Shown here: positions 8,800 through 15,843 of the stretch, one piece after another
How positions within the stretch are numbered: the stretch's first letter is position 1
Layout of the letters: each line of letters opens with the position of its first letter
NCBI GenBank assembly: GCA_002323515.1
Contig: DCQQ01000018.1
Location: 1,219-23,473, forward strand
Direction of reading: 5' to 3'
From: Balneolaceae bacterium UBA1514
Lineage (GTDB): Bacteria > Bacteroidota > Rhodothermia > Balneolales > Balneolaceae
Length of the DNA stretch: 22,255 nt
Made by a program: the position numbers and the translations under genes
Notes under the pieces: model-generated
Told to the model about the DNA's origin: nothing
The model's database searches: none
What the model saw: the letters and a program-made list of their open reading frames with translations, nothing else

Positions 8800-9426
8800 C
8801 TAAGATACTGCTTTATAGTACTTAAGCGAGGCGGAGCCCCCAGAGGTTCTGGCTTTTAGTCCTGGGTTACCTTTTTAGCACATATTGATCCTCCGCTAGT
8901 AGCTACTTCGGCTTGGCCTTCGATATTTTCAAGTCGTATTACCCAGCTTGATGTACGAGTATACTGGTTTCCAGCTAGGTTTTTAGTACTAATGGAACCC
9001 CCTGAAGTTCTGGCATTGAGCTCTGTATTAACCGGCGTTTCAATTTCAAAAGCAATACTCACGTTATTACCACCTCGTAACCACCCCATATTACTTTCTT
9101 TTTCAGCTTTTGCCACTATTTTGCCCTGAATTTCTTCTATAGTTATAAACCCGTTATCTAAATTTGCATTTTGAGGATCTCCTTCCATTCACGTAAACAA
9201 TCGCGTTTACGGTAACCTTAGTCGTTTTTTTCTAATTACTTCGATTCGTCCACCACTCGTAGACACTTCCACCTCGGCATAATCACATACAGTAAAATCT
9301 TGTGAGGCATACGGTGATTGAGCAAAAGCTAGATGCGAGAAGCTCACAAAAAATAGGTCTAATACAGGGGGGGGAAATATGCTTGATCGTTCTAACTGTG
9401 TCAGGTTTTTGAGGTTGGAGATGCAT
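8800..9426 (-). pseudogene. Decayed DUF4097/adhesin-like secreted beta-repeat protein
   Basis: Conceptual reading on the minus strand gives one protein only if about four frame changes are repaired. It begins at an ATG at 9426 and shifts within an 8-C tract (G8 on the plus strand, 9367-9374), giving a secretion signal ending SHLAFAQ. The first repeat is VEVSTSGGRIEVI. A shift at an A7 tract (9225-9231) leads into KVTVNAIVYVNG. Another shift near 9184-9190 enters the longest open part (8856-9188, starting GDPQNANLDNG), with repeats ARTSGGSISTKNLAG and EVATSGGSI. A last shift near 8856-8860 gives KARTSGGSASLKYYK and a stop at 8800. The TSGGSI repeat is typical of DUF4097-type beta-strand repeat proteins. 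Neighbouring genes are intact, so this looks like real decay, although base-calling errors at homopolymers could explain two of the shifts. Confidence 0.8.
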
Positions 9427-9691
9427 AATCTTGGTGTTTATAGGGTTTCTTTGAGGTCATTTGGCCGTAACTTTTTAGCCTTTTTTGCTATGCTGTTATG
9501 TAGCTATTTCGTTCTTCTTTATTCTTTGACTTATTCTTGTGTTTATAAGCGTTTACTAAAGCTTTGGCTCCTCAAATCTGCTTTAGCTGGAAGCTTAAGT
9601 GCCTAAATATGCACTCATAAGTGGACACATGAAACAGTACGGAATGAATAGAAATAGGTTACTGTTAGGTGGATAATTTAAACGAAACTCG
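9427..9691. other. Divergent intergenic stretch without a supported gene
   Basis: This lies between the decayed secreted-protein gene and the proline dehydrogenase. It is A/T-rich. The plus-strand open frame 9379-9606 (75 codons, Leu- and Phe-rich, overlapping the pseudogene start) has no recognisable family and is more likely chance. Short frames on the minus strand are broken by many stops. I see no inverted-repeat pair that would mark an insertion sequence. Confidence 0.5.
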
Positions 9692-9699
9692 TACCTTTG
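9692..9699 (+). promoter_or_regulatory. Candidate -7 element for the proline dehydrogenase gene
   Basis: TACCTTTG followed by C is an exact match to the TAnnTTTG -7 element of the primary sigma factor in Bacteroidota. The matching TTG -33 element is not found at the expected 19-21 nt upstream. If used, it would give a 5' untranslated leader of about 95 nt before the ATG at 9800. Confidence 0.4.
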
Positions 9700-9799
9700 C
9701 TAATCCTATATCTGTTTGTGCTTAAGATCAATTGGTTAGTTTTCCCTCACTCCTCGTCATTAACAATTAATTGGAAGTTAAAAAGCCTTACTTATCTCT

Positions 9800-10654
9800 A
9801 TGAAATTACCGTTTGTTTTTGCTAAGCGATTTGTTGCTGGCGAAGAATTTATATCAAGCGTACCCGCTGCTAAACAACTTAATCAAGCCCATCATCAGCT
9901 TACCCTTGATTTGCTTGGAGAAAATGTACCCTCTCGTTCACAGGCTGACCACAATGTAGAGGCCTACATTAACGTACTCAAAGGGATTGAGCAACACAAA
10001 TTATTGAGTGGAATCTCTATCAAGTTAACCATGCTTGGATTAGATATTGATGTGGAGTATTGTGCAGATAATCTGTTTACTCTAATGGAACATGCACGAT
10101 CACAAAATCAATTTGTTCGAATTGACATGGAGGGCAGTGCATATACCGAACTTACCTTGGATTTGTTCAAACGAGCTCATGCCAAATACGGCGCTCAACA
10201 TGTAGGTACCGTAATTCAAGCGATGCTGCATAGAAGTAAGGAGGATATTGCTGAATTAGCTGGTTTAGGGGCAGACGTTCGGCTAGTAAAAGGAGCGTAC
10301 AAAGAGTCTAGATCAAGAGCCTATCAGCAAATGTCCAATATTCGAGAGGCCTTTAATGTGTATGCAGAAGTGCTGATTAATAACACTTCTTTTCCACGAT
10401 TTGGCACCCACGATGACCAACTTATCCGTGCGGTTAGATCCTACTTAGCAGACCATGATATCCCCTCTTCTAGGGTTGAATTTCAAATGCTTTACGGCTT
10501 GCGAGAACAAGGCTTAATTGATCTCAACAGGCTTGGTTATCCTACACGGGTATATATGCCTTTTGGTACGGATTGGTTTCCATATTTTAGCAGAAGATTA
10601 GCCGAGAGAAAAGAAAATATTTGGTTTGTTATTAGTACTTTATTTAAGCATTAA
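9800..10654 (+). CDS. Proline dehydrogenase (monofunctional PRODH)
   Basis: FAD enzyme that oxidises L-proline to delta-1-pyrroline-5-carboxylate and passes electrons to quinone. At 284 residues it is close to the stand-alone PRODH barrels of Thermus and Deinococcus (about 300), not the PutA fusion. Visible blocks are FVAGEEF near 11-17, LTLDLLGEN near 34-42, SIKLTMLGLD (74-83), VRIDMEGSAYT (near 109-119), DVRLVKGAYKE (near 155-165), FATHDD-like FGTHDD, VEFQMLYGLRE and the C-terminal GTDWFPYFSRRLAERKEN. In this last block the two Arg and the Tyr contact substrate in characterised enzymes. The in-frame stop TAA seven codons upstream makes the ATG at 9800 the only sensible start. P5C dehydrogenase is not in the window. 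Confidence 0.94.
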   Translation: MKLPFVFAKRFVAGEEFISSVPAAKQLNQAHHQLTLDLLGENVPSRSQADHNVEAYINVLKGIEQHKLLSGISIKLTMLGLDIDVEYCADNLFTLMEHARSQNQFVRIDMEGSAYTELTLDLFKRAHAKYGAQHVGTVIQAMLHRSKEDIAELAGLGADVRLVKGAYKESRSRAYQQMSNIREAFNVYAEVLINNTSFPRFGTHDDQLIRAVRSYLADHDIPSSRVEFQMLYGLREQGLIDLNRLGYPTRVYMPFGTDWFPYFSRRLAERKENIWFVISTLFKH

Positions 10655-10691
10655 CAATAAAACAAGCAAGACAGTCCTGTTTCACTAAGGC

Positions 10692-10708
10692 GGGATTATG
10701 AAAATCCC
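10692..10708. repeat. Short hairpin between PRODH and the broken frame
   Basis: GGGATT and AATCCC form a perfect 6-bp stem with a 5-nt loop 38 nt after the proline dehydrogenase stop. No T-run follows on the plus strand, so it is a poor terminator. The loop contains the ATG of the frame at 10698. Confidence 0.4.
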
Positions 10709-11012
10709 ATATAGGTACTTTCGTTCGTTACACATTGATTTCTTCACAACTACTTGTATGATTAGGGTCCCCCTTGTCATAACTATTCTTATAGCTGTGA
10801 TAGGTGCTAGCTAACTTCCGCTCATAGGTACGCTTCATGCGGACTCGGCTTCTGTTATAACTTGGCTAAAGGGCATGGCAGACCACCCCACTCTACAAAG
10901 CGGCAGTGGGCGGGAACGTTATCGCCAACGCTATAAGTCGACCAAAAAATGGTGGGATTTTGTTCAAACTAGTCGGTTTCCTGTTGTTTTATCCGAAGTT
11001 CCTGTAGATTAA
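10698..11012 (+). pseudogene. Unrecognised reading frame interrupted by a single in-frame TAA
   Basis: From an ATG at 10698 the frame runs 38 codons to TAA at 10812-10814, then stays open in the same frame for another 65 codons to TAA at 11010-11012. The first part has a short basic/aromatic N-terminus and a strong hydrophobic segment (MIRVPLVITILIAVIGAS, residues 21-38). The second part is polar and aromatic, with RERYRQRYKSTKKWWDF. Together they would read as a roughly 103-residue membrane-anchored protein. I recognise no family. Alternatives are a separate 38-residue membrane peptide or pure chance, since one stop in 105 codons is unusual but not extreme. The ATG lies in the loop of a hairpin (10692-10708). 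It fills most of the 432-nt gap between the flanking genes. Confidence 0.4.
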
Positions 11013-11086
11013 TGGTGTTATCTTTATAGTATTGACATAAACCAGGTGTACTAATTTAACCCTCAATCAACCTAACCTCCTACCTT

Positions 11087-11758
11087 ATGCCAGATTCTGC
11101 TCCTTTCCGTGCTTGGGATGAATATTCCAAATATAGCCCTGATGAGATGCGAGCACGGTCTAATGATTTTTATAAACTTGTAAAAAAAAGACGGAGTGTT
11201 CGGGCTTTTTCGTCGGAAAAAGTCCCGTTGGAAGTACTCGATGCGTGTATAAAAAGTGCTGGAACAGCTCCTAACGGGGCGAATAAACAACCCTGGCACT
11301 TTGTAGTGGTTACCGATTCTCAGGTCAAAAAAAAGCTTCGGATTGCGGCTGAAAAAGAAGAACATTTGTTTTATAATGGACGAGCTACTCAGGACTGGTT
11401 ACAAGATCTTGAAGCCTTTCAAACTACCGAGGAGAAGCCATTTCTAGAGGAAGCACCTGCACTCATTGCTGTTTTTAGTGCGAGTTATGCCCATAAAGTT
11501 GGCGGCGCTAAAGAAAAGCATTATTACGTGAAAGAATCGGTTGGAATTGCCACCGGTATTCTTATCACCGCCTTGCATAATGCGGGACTCGCCACCCTAA
11601 CACACACACCTAGCCCTATGGGGTTTTTGAATGAAGTGCTTAACAGACCTTCCAATGAAAAGGCGTTTTTATTATTGGTTTGTGGGTTTCCAAGAGAAGG
11701 GGTAAAAGTGCCGGAGATTCAAAAAAAGTCCTTAGATGAAATTAGAACGATTATCTAG
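11087..11758 (+). CDS. Nitroreductase-fold flavoprotein, iodotyrosine deiodinase-like
   Basis: FMN-dependent nitroreductase-superfamily enzyme of 223 residues. The family core is RRSVRAF (35-41) for FMN phosphate binding, TAPNGANKQPWHF (60-72), and the C-terminal GIATGILITALHNAGL and EKAFLLLVCGFP. The region 91-123 aligns without gaps to my recollection of human iodotyrosine deiodinase, including the three residues that grip the halotyrosine zwitterion: Glu92, Tyr96 and Lys117 (human Glu157, Tyr161, Lys182). LTHTPSPMGFLNEVLNRP matches the deiodinase block after the lid. I therefore infer reductive dehalogenation of halotyrosines, or binding of a tyrosine-like ligand, rather than generic nitro reduction. 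It has no membrane anchor. It stands alone, with the thioredoxin-like gene 82 nt downstream. Confidence 0.87.
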   Translation: MPDSAPFRAWDEYSKYSPDEMRARSNDFYKLVKKRRSVRAFSSEKVPLEVLDACIKSAGTAPNGANKQPWHFVVVTDSQVKKKLRIAAEKEEHLFYNGRATQDWLQDLEAFQTTEEKPFLEEAPALIAVFSASYAHKVGGAKEKHYYVKESVGIATGILITALHNAGLATLTHTPSPMGFLNEVLNRPSNEKAFLLLVCGFPREGVKVPEIQKKSLDEIRTII

Positions 11759-11795
11759 GAATATAGTGGTTCGTCTGAGATTCGTTGCGACGGCC

Positions 11796-11817
11796 AACTG
11801 GCACTCATCAACCAGTT
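11796..11817. repeat. Inverted repeat between the nitroreductase and the TlpA-like gene
   Basis: AACTGG (11796-11801) and CCAGTT (11812-11817) are perfect inverted 6-mers separated by 10 nt, lying 24 nt before the next start codon. Without a T-run this is a weak terminator candidate; a regulator site is equally possible. Confidence 0.3.
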
Positions 11818-11840
11818 AAATCTGTACATAATACAAGCGT

Positions 11841-12527
11841 ATGAAAGAGAAAAGCACCACCACCAAACTAACATTGCGCCGGGAATTGAGTGAGTGGGGA
11901 ATCATTATTGCTGTCTGGCTTATTTTGTATATCGGAGGGTGGCATACCAAGGTGATTGGATTTGCACAACGCATACTACTTAGTATGCATATCATTCAAC
12001 CCAAAATAACAGATGCTGATATCCAAAATTATGACGATTTACCCGCTAATTTTGAACTGGCCAACTATAATTTCTATCTAAGTGATGAGCTTGGCGATCC
12101 TGTGTCGTTGGCCGGTTTTAAATGTAAAACTATATTCATGAACTACTGGGCTACTTGGTGTCCACCTTGCATAGCCGAAATGCCCAATATTCAGGCTCTA
12201 TATAAGGATAAGACTCGAACCGCGGGAACCAAAGAACAGGTCGTTTTCATGATGGTTTCACTGGACGAAGACCCTAAGAAGGCACTGACTTTTATTGAGC
12301 GTAAAGGATACAATATACCGGTTTACTTTCCGCGCTCCCGAAAACCTCCTATTTATGATACCTCCGTCGTACCGACGACCTATGTAATTAATAGCAATGG
12401 ATACATTGTCATGAAAAAAAAAGGCATGGCGCAATATAACACGCAACACTTCAAAGACTTTTTACAGAATTCCTCTGACTATTCCATGGATGCAGAAAGC
12501 CTATCGGACCAAAAGGCAGTACATTAA
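11841..12527 (+). CDS. Membrane-anchored TlpA/ResA-type thioredoxin-like protein
   Basis: Thiol-disulfide oxidoreductase of the TlpA-like thioredoxin fold. One membrane helix is at about residues 19-34 after a basic N-terminus (TLRRE), which places the thioredoxin domain outside the cytoplasmic membrane. The active site is WATWCPPC with Cys107 and Cys110, followed by the IAEMPNIQALY helix. The cis-proline region is VVPTTYVINSNGYI. Such proteins usually reduce cytochrome c apoproteins or other periplasmic disulfides; the partner cannot be told from this context. The stop codon overlaps the start of the next gene (TAATG at 12525-12529), so the two are translationally coupled. Length is 228 residues. 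Confidence 0.9.
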   Translation: MKEKSTTTKLTLRRELSEWGIIIAVWLILYIGGWHTKVIGFAQRILLSMHIIQPKITDADIQNYDDLPANFELANYNFYLSDELGDPVSLAGFKCKTIFMNYWATWCPPCIAEMPNIQALYKDKTRTAGTKEQVVFMMVSLDEDPKKALTFIERKGYNIPVYFPRSRKPPIYDTSVVPTTYVINSNGYIVMKKKGMAQYNTQHFKDFLQNSSDYSMDAESLSDQKAVH

Positions 12528-13084
12528 TGCAATTAGTACAGGACATAAAAGTAACGCCCTGGGTGTACGATCATTCTGAACCAAAAGCTCGATTTACTTT
12601 GGGTAGGAAAGGAACTCGCCCTTTTGTGTGTTTTGGGGTAAATCCAAGCACGGCCACTCCAGAGCGCCTAGACCCTACTGTCGCCTCGATTGCTAGATTT
12701 GCTGAGGAACACGGATATGATGGCTGGTTGATGTTGAACCTGTACCCTCAAAGAGCCACCAATCCTGATAAAATGCATAAAAGATTTCAGCTGGTACTTC
12801 ATCAAGAAAATGTACACTGGATTCGACATTATTTGTACGAATTTAGTCAACAATCACGGGTTCATGTATGGTGTGCATGGGGGGCTTTAATAGAAAAACG
12901 CCCTTATTTACTTCGATGTTTATCGGATATTCACGATGCGATTAAGGATTTGAGCCCTCATTTTTATACTAGAGGGACTCATTCAAAAAATGGCCATCCA
13001 CATCATCCATTGTACCTTCGTAAGAACGCGCCATTGGAGAATTTTGACCTAGGTGACTATCTACAAAAAGCCTTGAACCGTTAA
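12527..13084 (+). CDS. DUF1643 family protein
   Basis: A 185-residue cytoplasmic protein of the uncharacterised DUF1643 family. The family signature is clear: FGVNPSTATPERLDPTVASI (36-55), then IARFAEEHGYDGWLMLNLYP and RATNPDKM. A CAWGALIEKRP stretch and a C-terminal NGHPHHPLYLRK follow, the latter resembling nucleotide- or nucleic-acid-binding ends seen in this family. No enzymatic role is established to my knowledge. Its ATG overlaps the stop of the TlpA-like gene by one base, so it shares its transcript; no functional link between the two is evident. The next gene is convergent, ending 58 nt away. Confidence 0.85.
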   Translation: MQLVQDIKVTPWVYDHSEPKARFTLGRKGTRPFVCFGVNPSTATPERLDPTVASIARFAEEHGYDGWLMLNLYPQRATNPDKMHKRFQLVLHQENVHWIRHYLYEFSQQSRVHVWCAWGALIEKRPYLLRCLSDIHDAIKDLSPHFYTRGTHSKNGHPHHPLYLRKNAPLENFDLGDYLQKALNR

Positions 13085-13142
13085 GAATGCTTGTAGATTC
13101 AAACCAAATACACAATGATTACAATGTTTGATTTAGCAATTG

Positions 13143-14231
13143 CTAGGATAAAGGCTTCATACGAGATAGTGATAGGGCCTGAAGCATCCATTTTGGTAGT
13201 GATTTTTCGGGATCTCTCTTGGTCATATCCACAAACAGGCCAAACTTTTTAGCGATTGGAACCTTATGAGTTTCTACAAACTCAATTAACGTCCCATCTG
13301 GATCTTCAATGTAGGTAAATCGGCCTGCTGCTTCTCCCATATCAAAACTACTCGCACTATCGACAGTAAAGGAATATCCTTTCGACTCACACTCCTCTTT
13401 AAGTGCGTCCATTCCTTGAACGTCGAAGCAAAGGTGAATAAATCCTGGATCTCCCCAATATCGGTTATGGAATAATTTTTTTGGGGGGCTTAGTTTGGCC
13501 TCGGTATCGATGCGTTGAACCAACTCAATTTCAGTTGGTCCAAAAAGTGCACTGAATCCCCCTTTTCTGGGCTTTGAATGTCGAACTAAGCATCGTCGAT
13601 AGTAAACATCTGCCCCATTAAGCCCTTCAAAATCATCGCAAATCCCTTCCTCATCATAGATAACAGTATCGTATCCAAGAATATCTCGATAAAGAGTTAG
13701 GGATCGATCTATATCCGTCGAGCCAATCAGCGCACCGGTCACCCCCCCTGTGAGCATTCGCTCTTTTTTCCGAAAAAAAGATTGCCCCTGAATGACCTGA
13801 AAAAGATTCCCATGAAGATCTTTAACGAAAAAATGTGGTTCTCCTATTAGATTATTGCACAGTGAGGTGACCACATTTAAGCCCTTCATATTGAACTCTT
13901 CGTAGCTCTTTTGAACGTCCACGCTTTTAATTTTTGCGGCGTTAATACCAAGATCGCCTAAGTAAACTTCTCCTTCCATTGCAGTAGGTCTTCGAGAGGT
14001 ATATTGCCATATTTCAAAGCCTCCTCCACCGCGCATACTTAAGCTTAGGATGGCCCGGCGATCATGAGGCTTACCACCTGTGTAAGGGAGCATGAGATCA
14101 GCCGTCGCTTCGTCGTCAAATACTTGAATATCCATGCCAAAATGGCGCCGATACCACTCTGTCGTTTGTACTACATCCGTGTTTCCGATACCAATTTGTT
14201 GAATACCGGAGATTACTTTAGGGCGATTCAT
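13143..14231 (-). CDS. Two-domain VOC (glyoxalase/dioxygenase fold) protein
   Basis: A 362-residue protein with two vicinal-oxygen-chelate modules in tandem. Module 1 covers about residues 8-150 (from SGIQQIGIGNTDV to GNLFQVIQG), and module 2 about 160-322 (from VTGALIGSTDIDRSLTLYRD to GTLIEFVETHK). In module 2 the likely metal ligands are His266 (GFIHLCFDV) and Glu317 (LIEFVE). In module 1 the equivalent positions are Gln (IQQIGI; FQVIQ), so metal binding there is less like the classic site. Length and layout fit glyoxalase or extradiol-dioxygenase relatives, but the substrate cannot be inferred. Upstream on the same strand is the stump of an AraC-type regulator, which may once have controlled it. 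Confidence 0.85.
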   Translation of the reverse strand: MNRPKVISGIQQIGIGNTDVVQTTEWYRRHFGMDIQVFDDEATADLMLPYTGGKPHDRRAILSLSMRGGGGFEIWQYTSRRPTAMEGEVYLGDLGINAAKIKSVDVQKSYEEFNMKGLNVVTSLCNNLIGEPHFFVKDLHGNLFQVIQGQSFFRKKERMLTGGVTGALIGSTDIDRSLTLYRDILGYDTVIYDEEGICDDFEGLNGADVYYRRCLVRHSKPRKGGFSALFGPTEIELVQRIDTEAKLSPPKKLFHNRYWGDPGFIHLCFDVQGMDALKEECESKGYSFTVDSASSFDMGEAAGRFTYIEDPDGTLIEFVETHKVPIAKKFGLFVDMTKRDPEKSLPKWMLQALSLSRMKPLS

Positions 14232-14250
14232 AGCTAGTTTTAGATATAAT

Positions 14251-14403
14251 TTATGTGTGTTTTGATTTTTGTTTCCTTGAAATAAATTCTCTTGGTGTTA
14301 AGCCCGTTTCGGTCTGGAAGGCTCGATAAAAGGTGATACGGTTTCTATACCCTCTCATCAACAAGACCTAATCTATTTGTACGTCTTACTCAAGCATGAT
14401 TTT
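14251..14403 (-). pseudogene. C-terminal stump of an AraC/XylS-family regulator
   Basis: Reading the minus strand from 14403 to the stop at 14251 gives the second helix-turn-helix of an AraC regulator. KIMLE, a stop (TAA 14386-14388), DVQID, a stop (TAG 14368-14370) and VLLMRGYRNRITFYRAFQ, then TETGLTPREFISRKQ, align without gaps to the family pattern (LLLE.D.SI.EIA..VGF...FYR.FK..TG.TP.EY). Two nonsense codons therefore interrupt an otherwise colinear domain. Further upstream, towards the tyrA stop, no AraC sequence can be seen, so the ligand-binding and first helix-turn-helix parts are gone. It ends 19 nt before the start of the VOC gene, suggesting a former operon. Confidence 0.78.
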
Positions 14404-14569
14404 TTGGGATGCATAAATAGGAATACCGGTAAAAATACTATTGCAATAAAATACTTTCCCAACTCCAATAAAACAATTCTTTAGCTAAGACCAATAATGA
14501 GCACTTATTTTGTTAAGAGCCGCTACGAATGTAGCCTCAAACAACTATATACTATAAAGCACCTTAATT
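14404..14569. other. Remaining gap between the AraC stump and tyrA
   Basis: This is A/T-rich sequence with no supported gene. One minus-strand frame has a short hydrophobic run before the AraC stump (about 14404-14450), but it is in a different frame and has no clear start. A hairpin near 14517-14538 is listed separately. Confidence 0.45.
14517..14538 (-). terminator. Possible terminator hairpin after tyrA
   Basis: GCTAC-GAAT-GTAGC (14522-14535) is extended by GAG/CTC across a 2-nt bulge, 32 nt beyond the tyrA stop. Only short T stretches follow on the minus strand, so it is a weak candidate judged mainly by position. Confidence 0.35.
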
Positions 14570-15703
14570 CTAAGCAAAACGATCTGCCAATCGGTTAATT
14601 AGGTAACCCGACTCTTCTAGTGCCTTGGTCGCAAATGATCCAAAAAAATCAGTAACCTGTTCAAACTCTTTAACAAACCCTTCACGATCATTGTTTTTTA
14701 CCATCTCCGCTAGTAGTGCATGATGTTCAAAAAATCTAAGTAATAGGGCTCGTCTTTCGTCATTAGAAAAAACAATATCTGCATATAATTCCGCGCTTTG
14801 TGCAAAGATTCTTCCCGTCATCATGAGCTCGGCGCGATAAATGGGAGACGAATAATCCAACATATCATTGGGATTAAGATCATAATGCTTCATAAAAGAG
14901 CCATGCAATAAAGCAACAAAATGTCGCAAGCCTTGAACCAAATGCATCACATGATCGTGTTTTTCGGCCTCCGCCTCAATTAACCTTATGCCCCAAAGTT
15001 CACATTGTTCTAAAAACCATTGGCTTTGCTCGGTCTGCTGTACCGGACACGCCACCATAAGTTGTTTAGAGAGATTCTCTACATCAGGGCCGTGCATTGG
15101 ATGCAAACCCAAAATAGGACCGGTATGAATGGCTTTCATCTGATCTATAGGTCGCTGTTTATTTGAGGTGAAATCAGCCAAAATTACATGTTTTGGAAGC
15201 CTTCCCTCTAACCTCTGAATAACTGATTCTGTCACATGAATTGGAACCGTAATAATAACCATATCGGCTGTCTCTAGGGCTTCATCTAATTCATACCAGT
15301 TACTTTTATCTATACTAGTTGTCTTGTGTCCGGTTTGATCTGAAATACGCTTGTACAACTTACCCATACCGCCGTCGCCCCCAATATAAATGATATGTTT
15401 AGCCTCTTGGGTAGACCTTGGGAATGCCGCTTCAGATTGACGCTGCCTTGAAGAACCCATAATTAAGCGTAAAAAATCCTCTGCCCAGGTGGGGTCTATT
15501 CCCCTTTCCTGAGCTAATTCCTTAAAGGCAGCCGTCTTTTCCTGTTCTCGTTTAGGAACGAAAACAGGTAACTGATGCACTAATTTTGTTTCCGTAACTT
15601 GTTTAACGATATGTCCGCGCTCAACCAATAGATCAAGTATTTGCTGATCTATTGAATCTATTTGATCGCGAAAAACTTCTAGATTTTTGTTTTTATATGG
15701 CAT
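14570..15703 (-). CDS. tyrA: Bifunctional chorismate mutase / prephenate dehydrogenase
   Basis: Two-step enzyme of tyrosine synthesis: chorismate to prephenate (AroQ-type mutase, about residues 5-90), then NAD-dependent oxidative decarboxylation to 4-hydroxyphenylpyruvate (about 100-377). Mutase signatures are FRDQIDSIDQQILDLLVERG and PVFVPKREQ. The dehydrogenase has the dinucleotide motif GGDGGMG (108-114), VPIHVTESVI, and GLHPMHGPD with catalytic His201 (His197 in E. coli). HDHVMHLVQGLRHF and SSPIYRAELMMTGRIFAQ also match the E. coli enzyme. The 377-residue length compares with 373 in E. coli. This enteric-type fusion is not the form I expect in Bacteroidota, so transfer is possible. It diverges from uvrB across 140 nt. 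Confidence 0.95.
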   Translation of the reverse strand: MPYKNKNLEVFRDQIDSIDQQILDLLVERGHIVKQVTETKLVHQLPVFVPKREQEKTAAFKELAQERGIDPTWAEDFLRLIMGSSRQRQSEAAFPRSTQEAKHIIYIGGDGGMGKLYKRISDQTGHKTTSIDKSNWYELDEALETADMVIITVPIHVTESVIQRLEGRLPKHVILADFTSNKQRPIDQMKAIHTGPILGLHPMHGPDVENLSKQLMVACPVQQTEQSQWFLEQCELWGIRLIEAEAEKHDHVMHLVQGLRHFVALLHGSFMKHYDLNPNDMLDYSSPIYRAELMMTGRIFAQSAELYADIVFSNDERRALLLRFFEHHALLAEMVKNNDREGFVKEFEQVTDFFGSFATKALEESGYLINRLADRFA

Positions 15704-15843
15704 ACAGTTTCTTCCACTCTAGTTCTAAACTCTCGCTATAATACGCCATGTGTATCTGATTTACCAATTCTTATACAATGAATTTATCCTGTGGGACACT
15801 TGTTAAAGAAAAAGGCCTTACCTTTATTTAATTAGTTTATCAC

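Noticed and set aside
9379..9606. Plus-strand 75-codon frame rich in Leu, Phe and Ser beside the G8 tract
   Set aside because: No recognisable family. It overlaps the N-terminal part of the decayed minus-strand gene, and amino-acid composition mirrors A/T-rich non-coding sequence.
9612..9640. AAGTGGACACATGAAA-like stretch that recalls insertion-sequence ends
   Set aside because: No matching inverted copy or transposase fragment was found in the window.
11025..11086. TTGACA with a TAATTT-like box before the deiodinase-like gene
   Set aside because: The spacing (14 nt) is too short for a sigma70-type promoter and the TAnnTTTG match is poor.
11072..11365. Minus-strand 97-codon frame
   Set aside because: It lies opposite the well-supported deiodinase-like gene and has no family signature; a shadow frame.
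13134..13145. Perfect 12-nt palindrome TAGCAATTGCTA overlapping the VOC stop codon
   Set aside because: Short, A/T-rich and without a T-run; too weak for a terminator or operator call.
15819..15826. TACCTTTA as a -7 element for uvrB
   Set aside because: Non-consensus final base, and the nearest TTG is only 16 nt upstream; possible but not supported enough for a feature.
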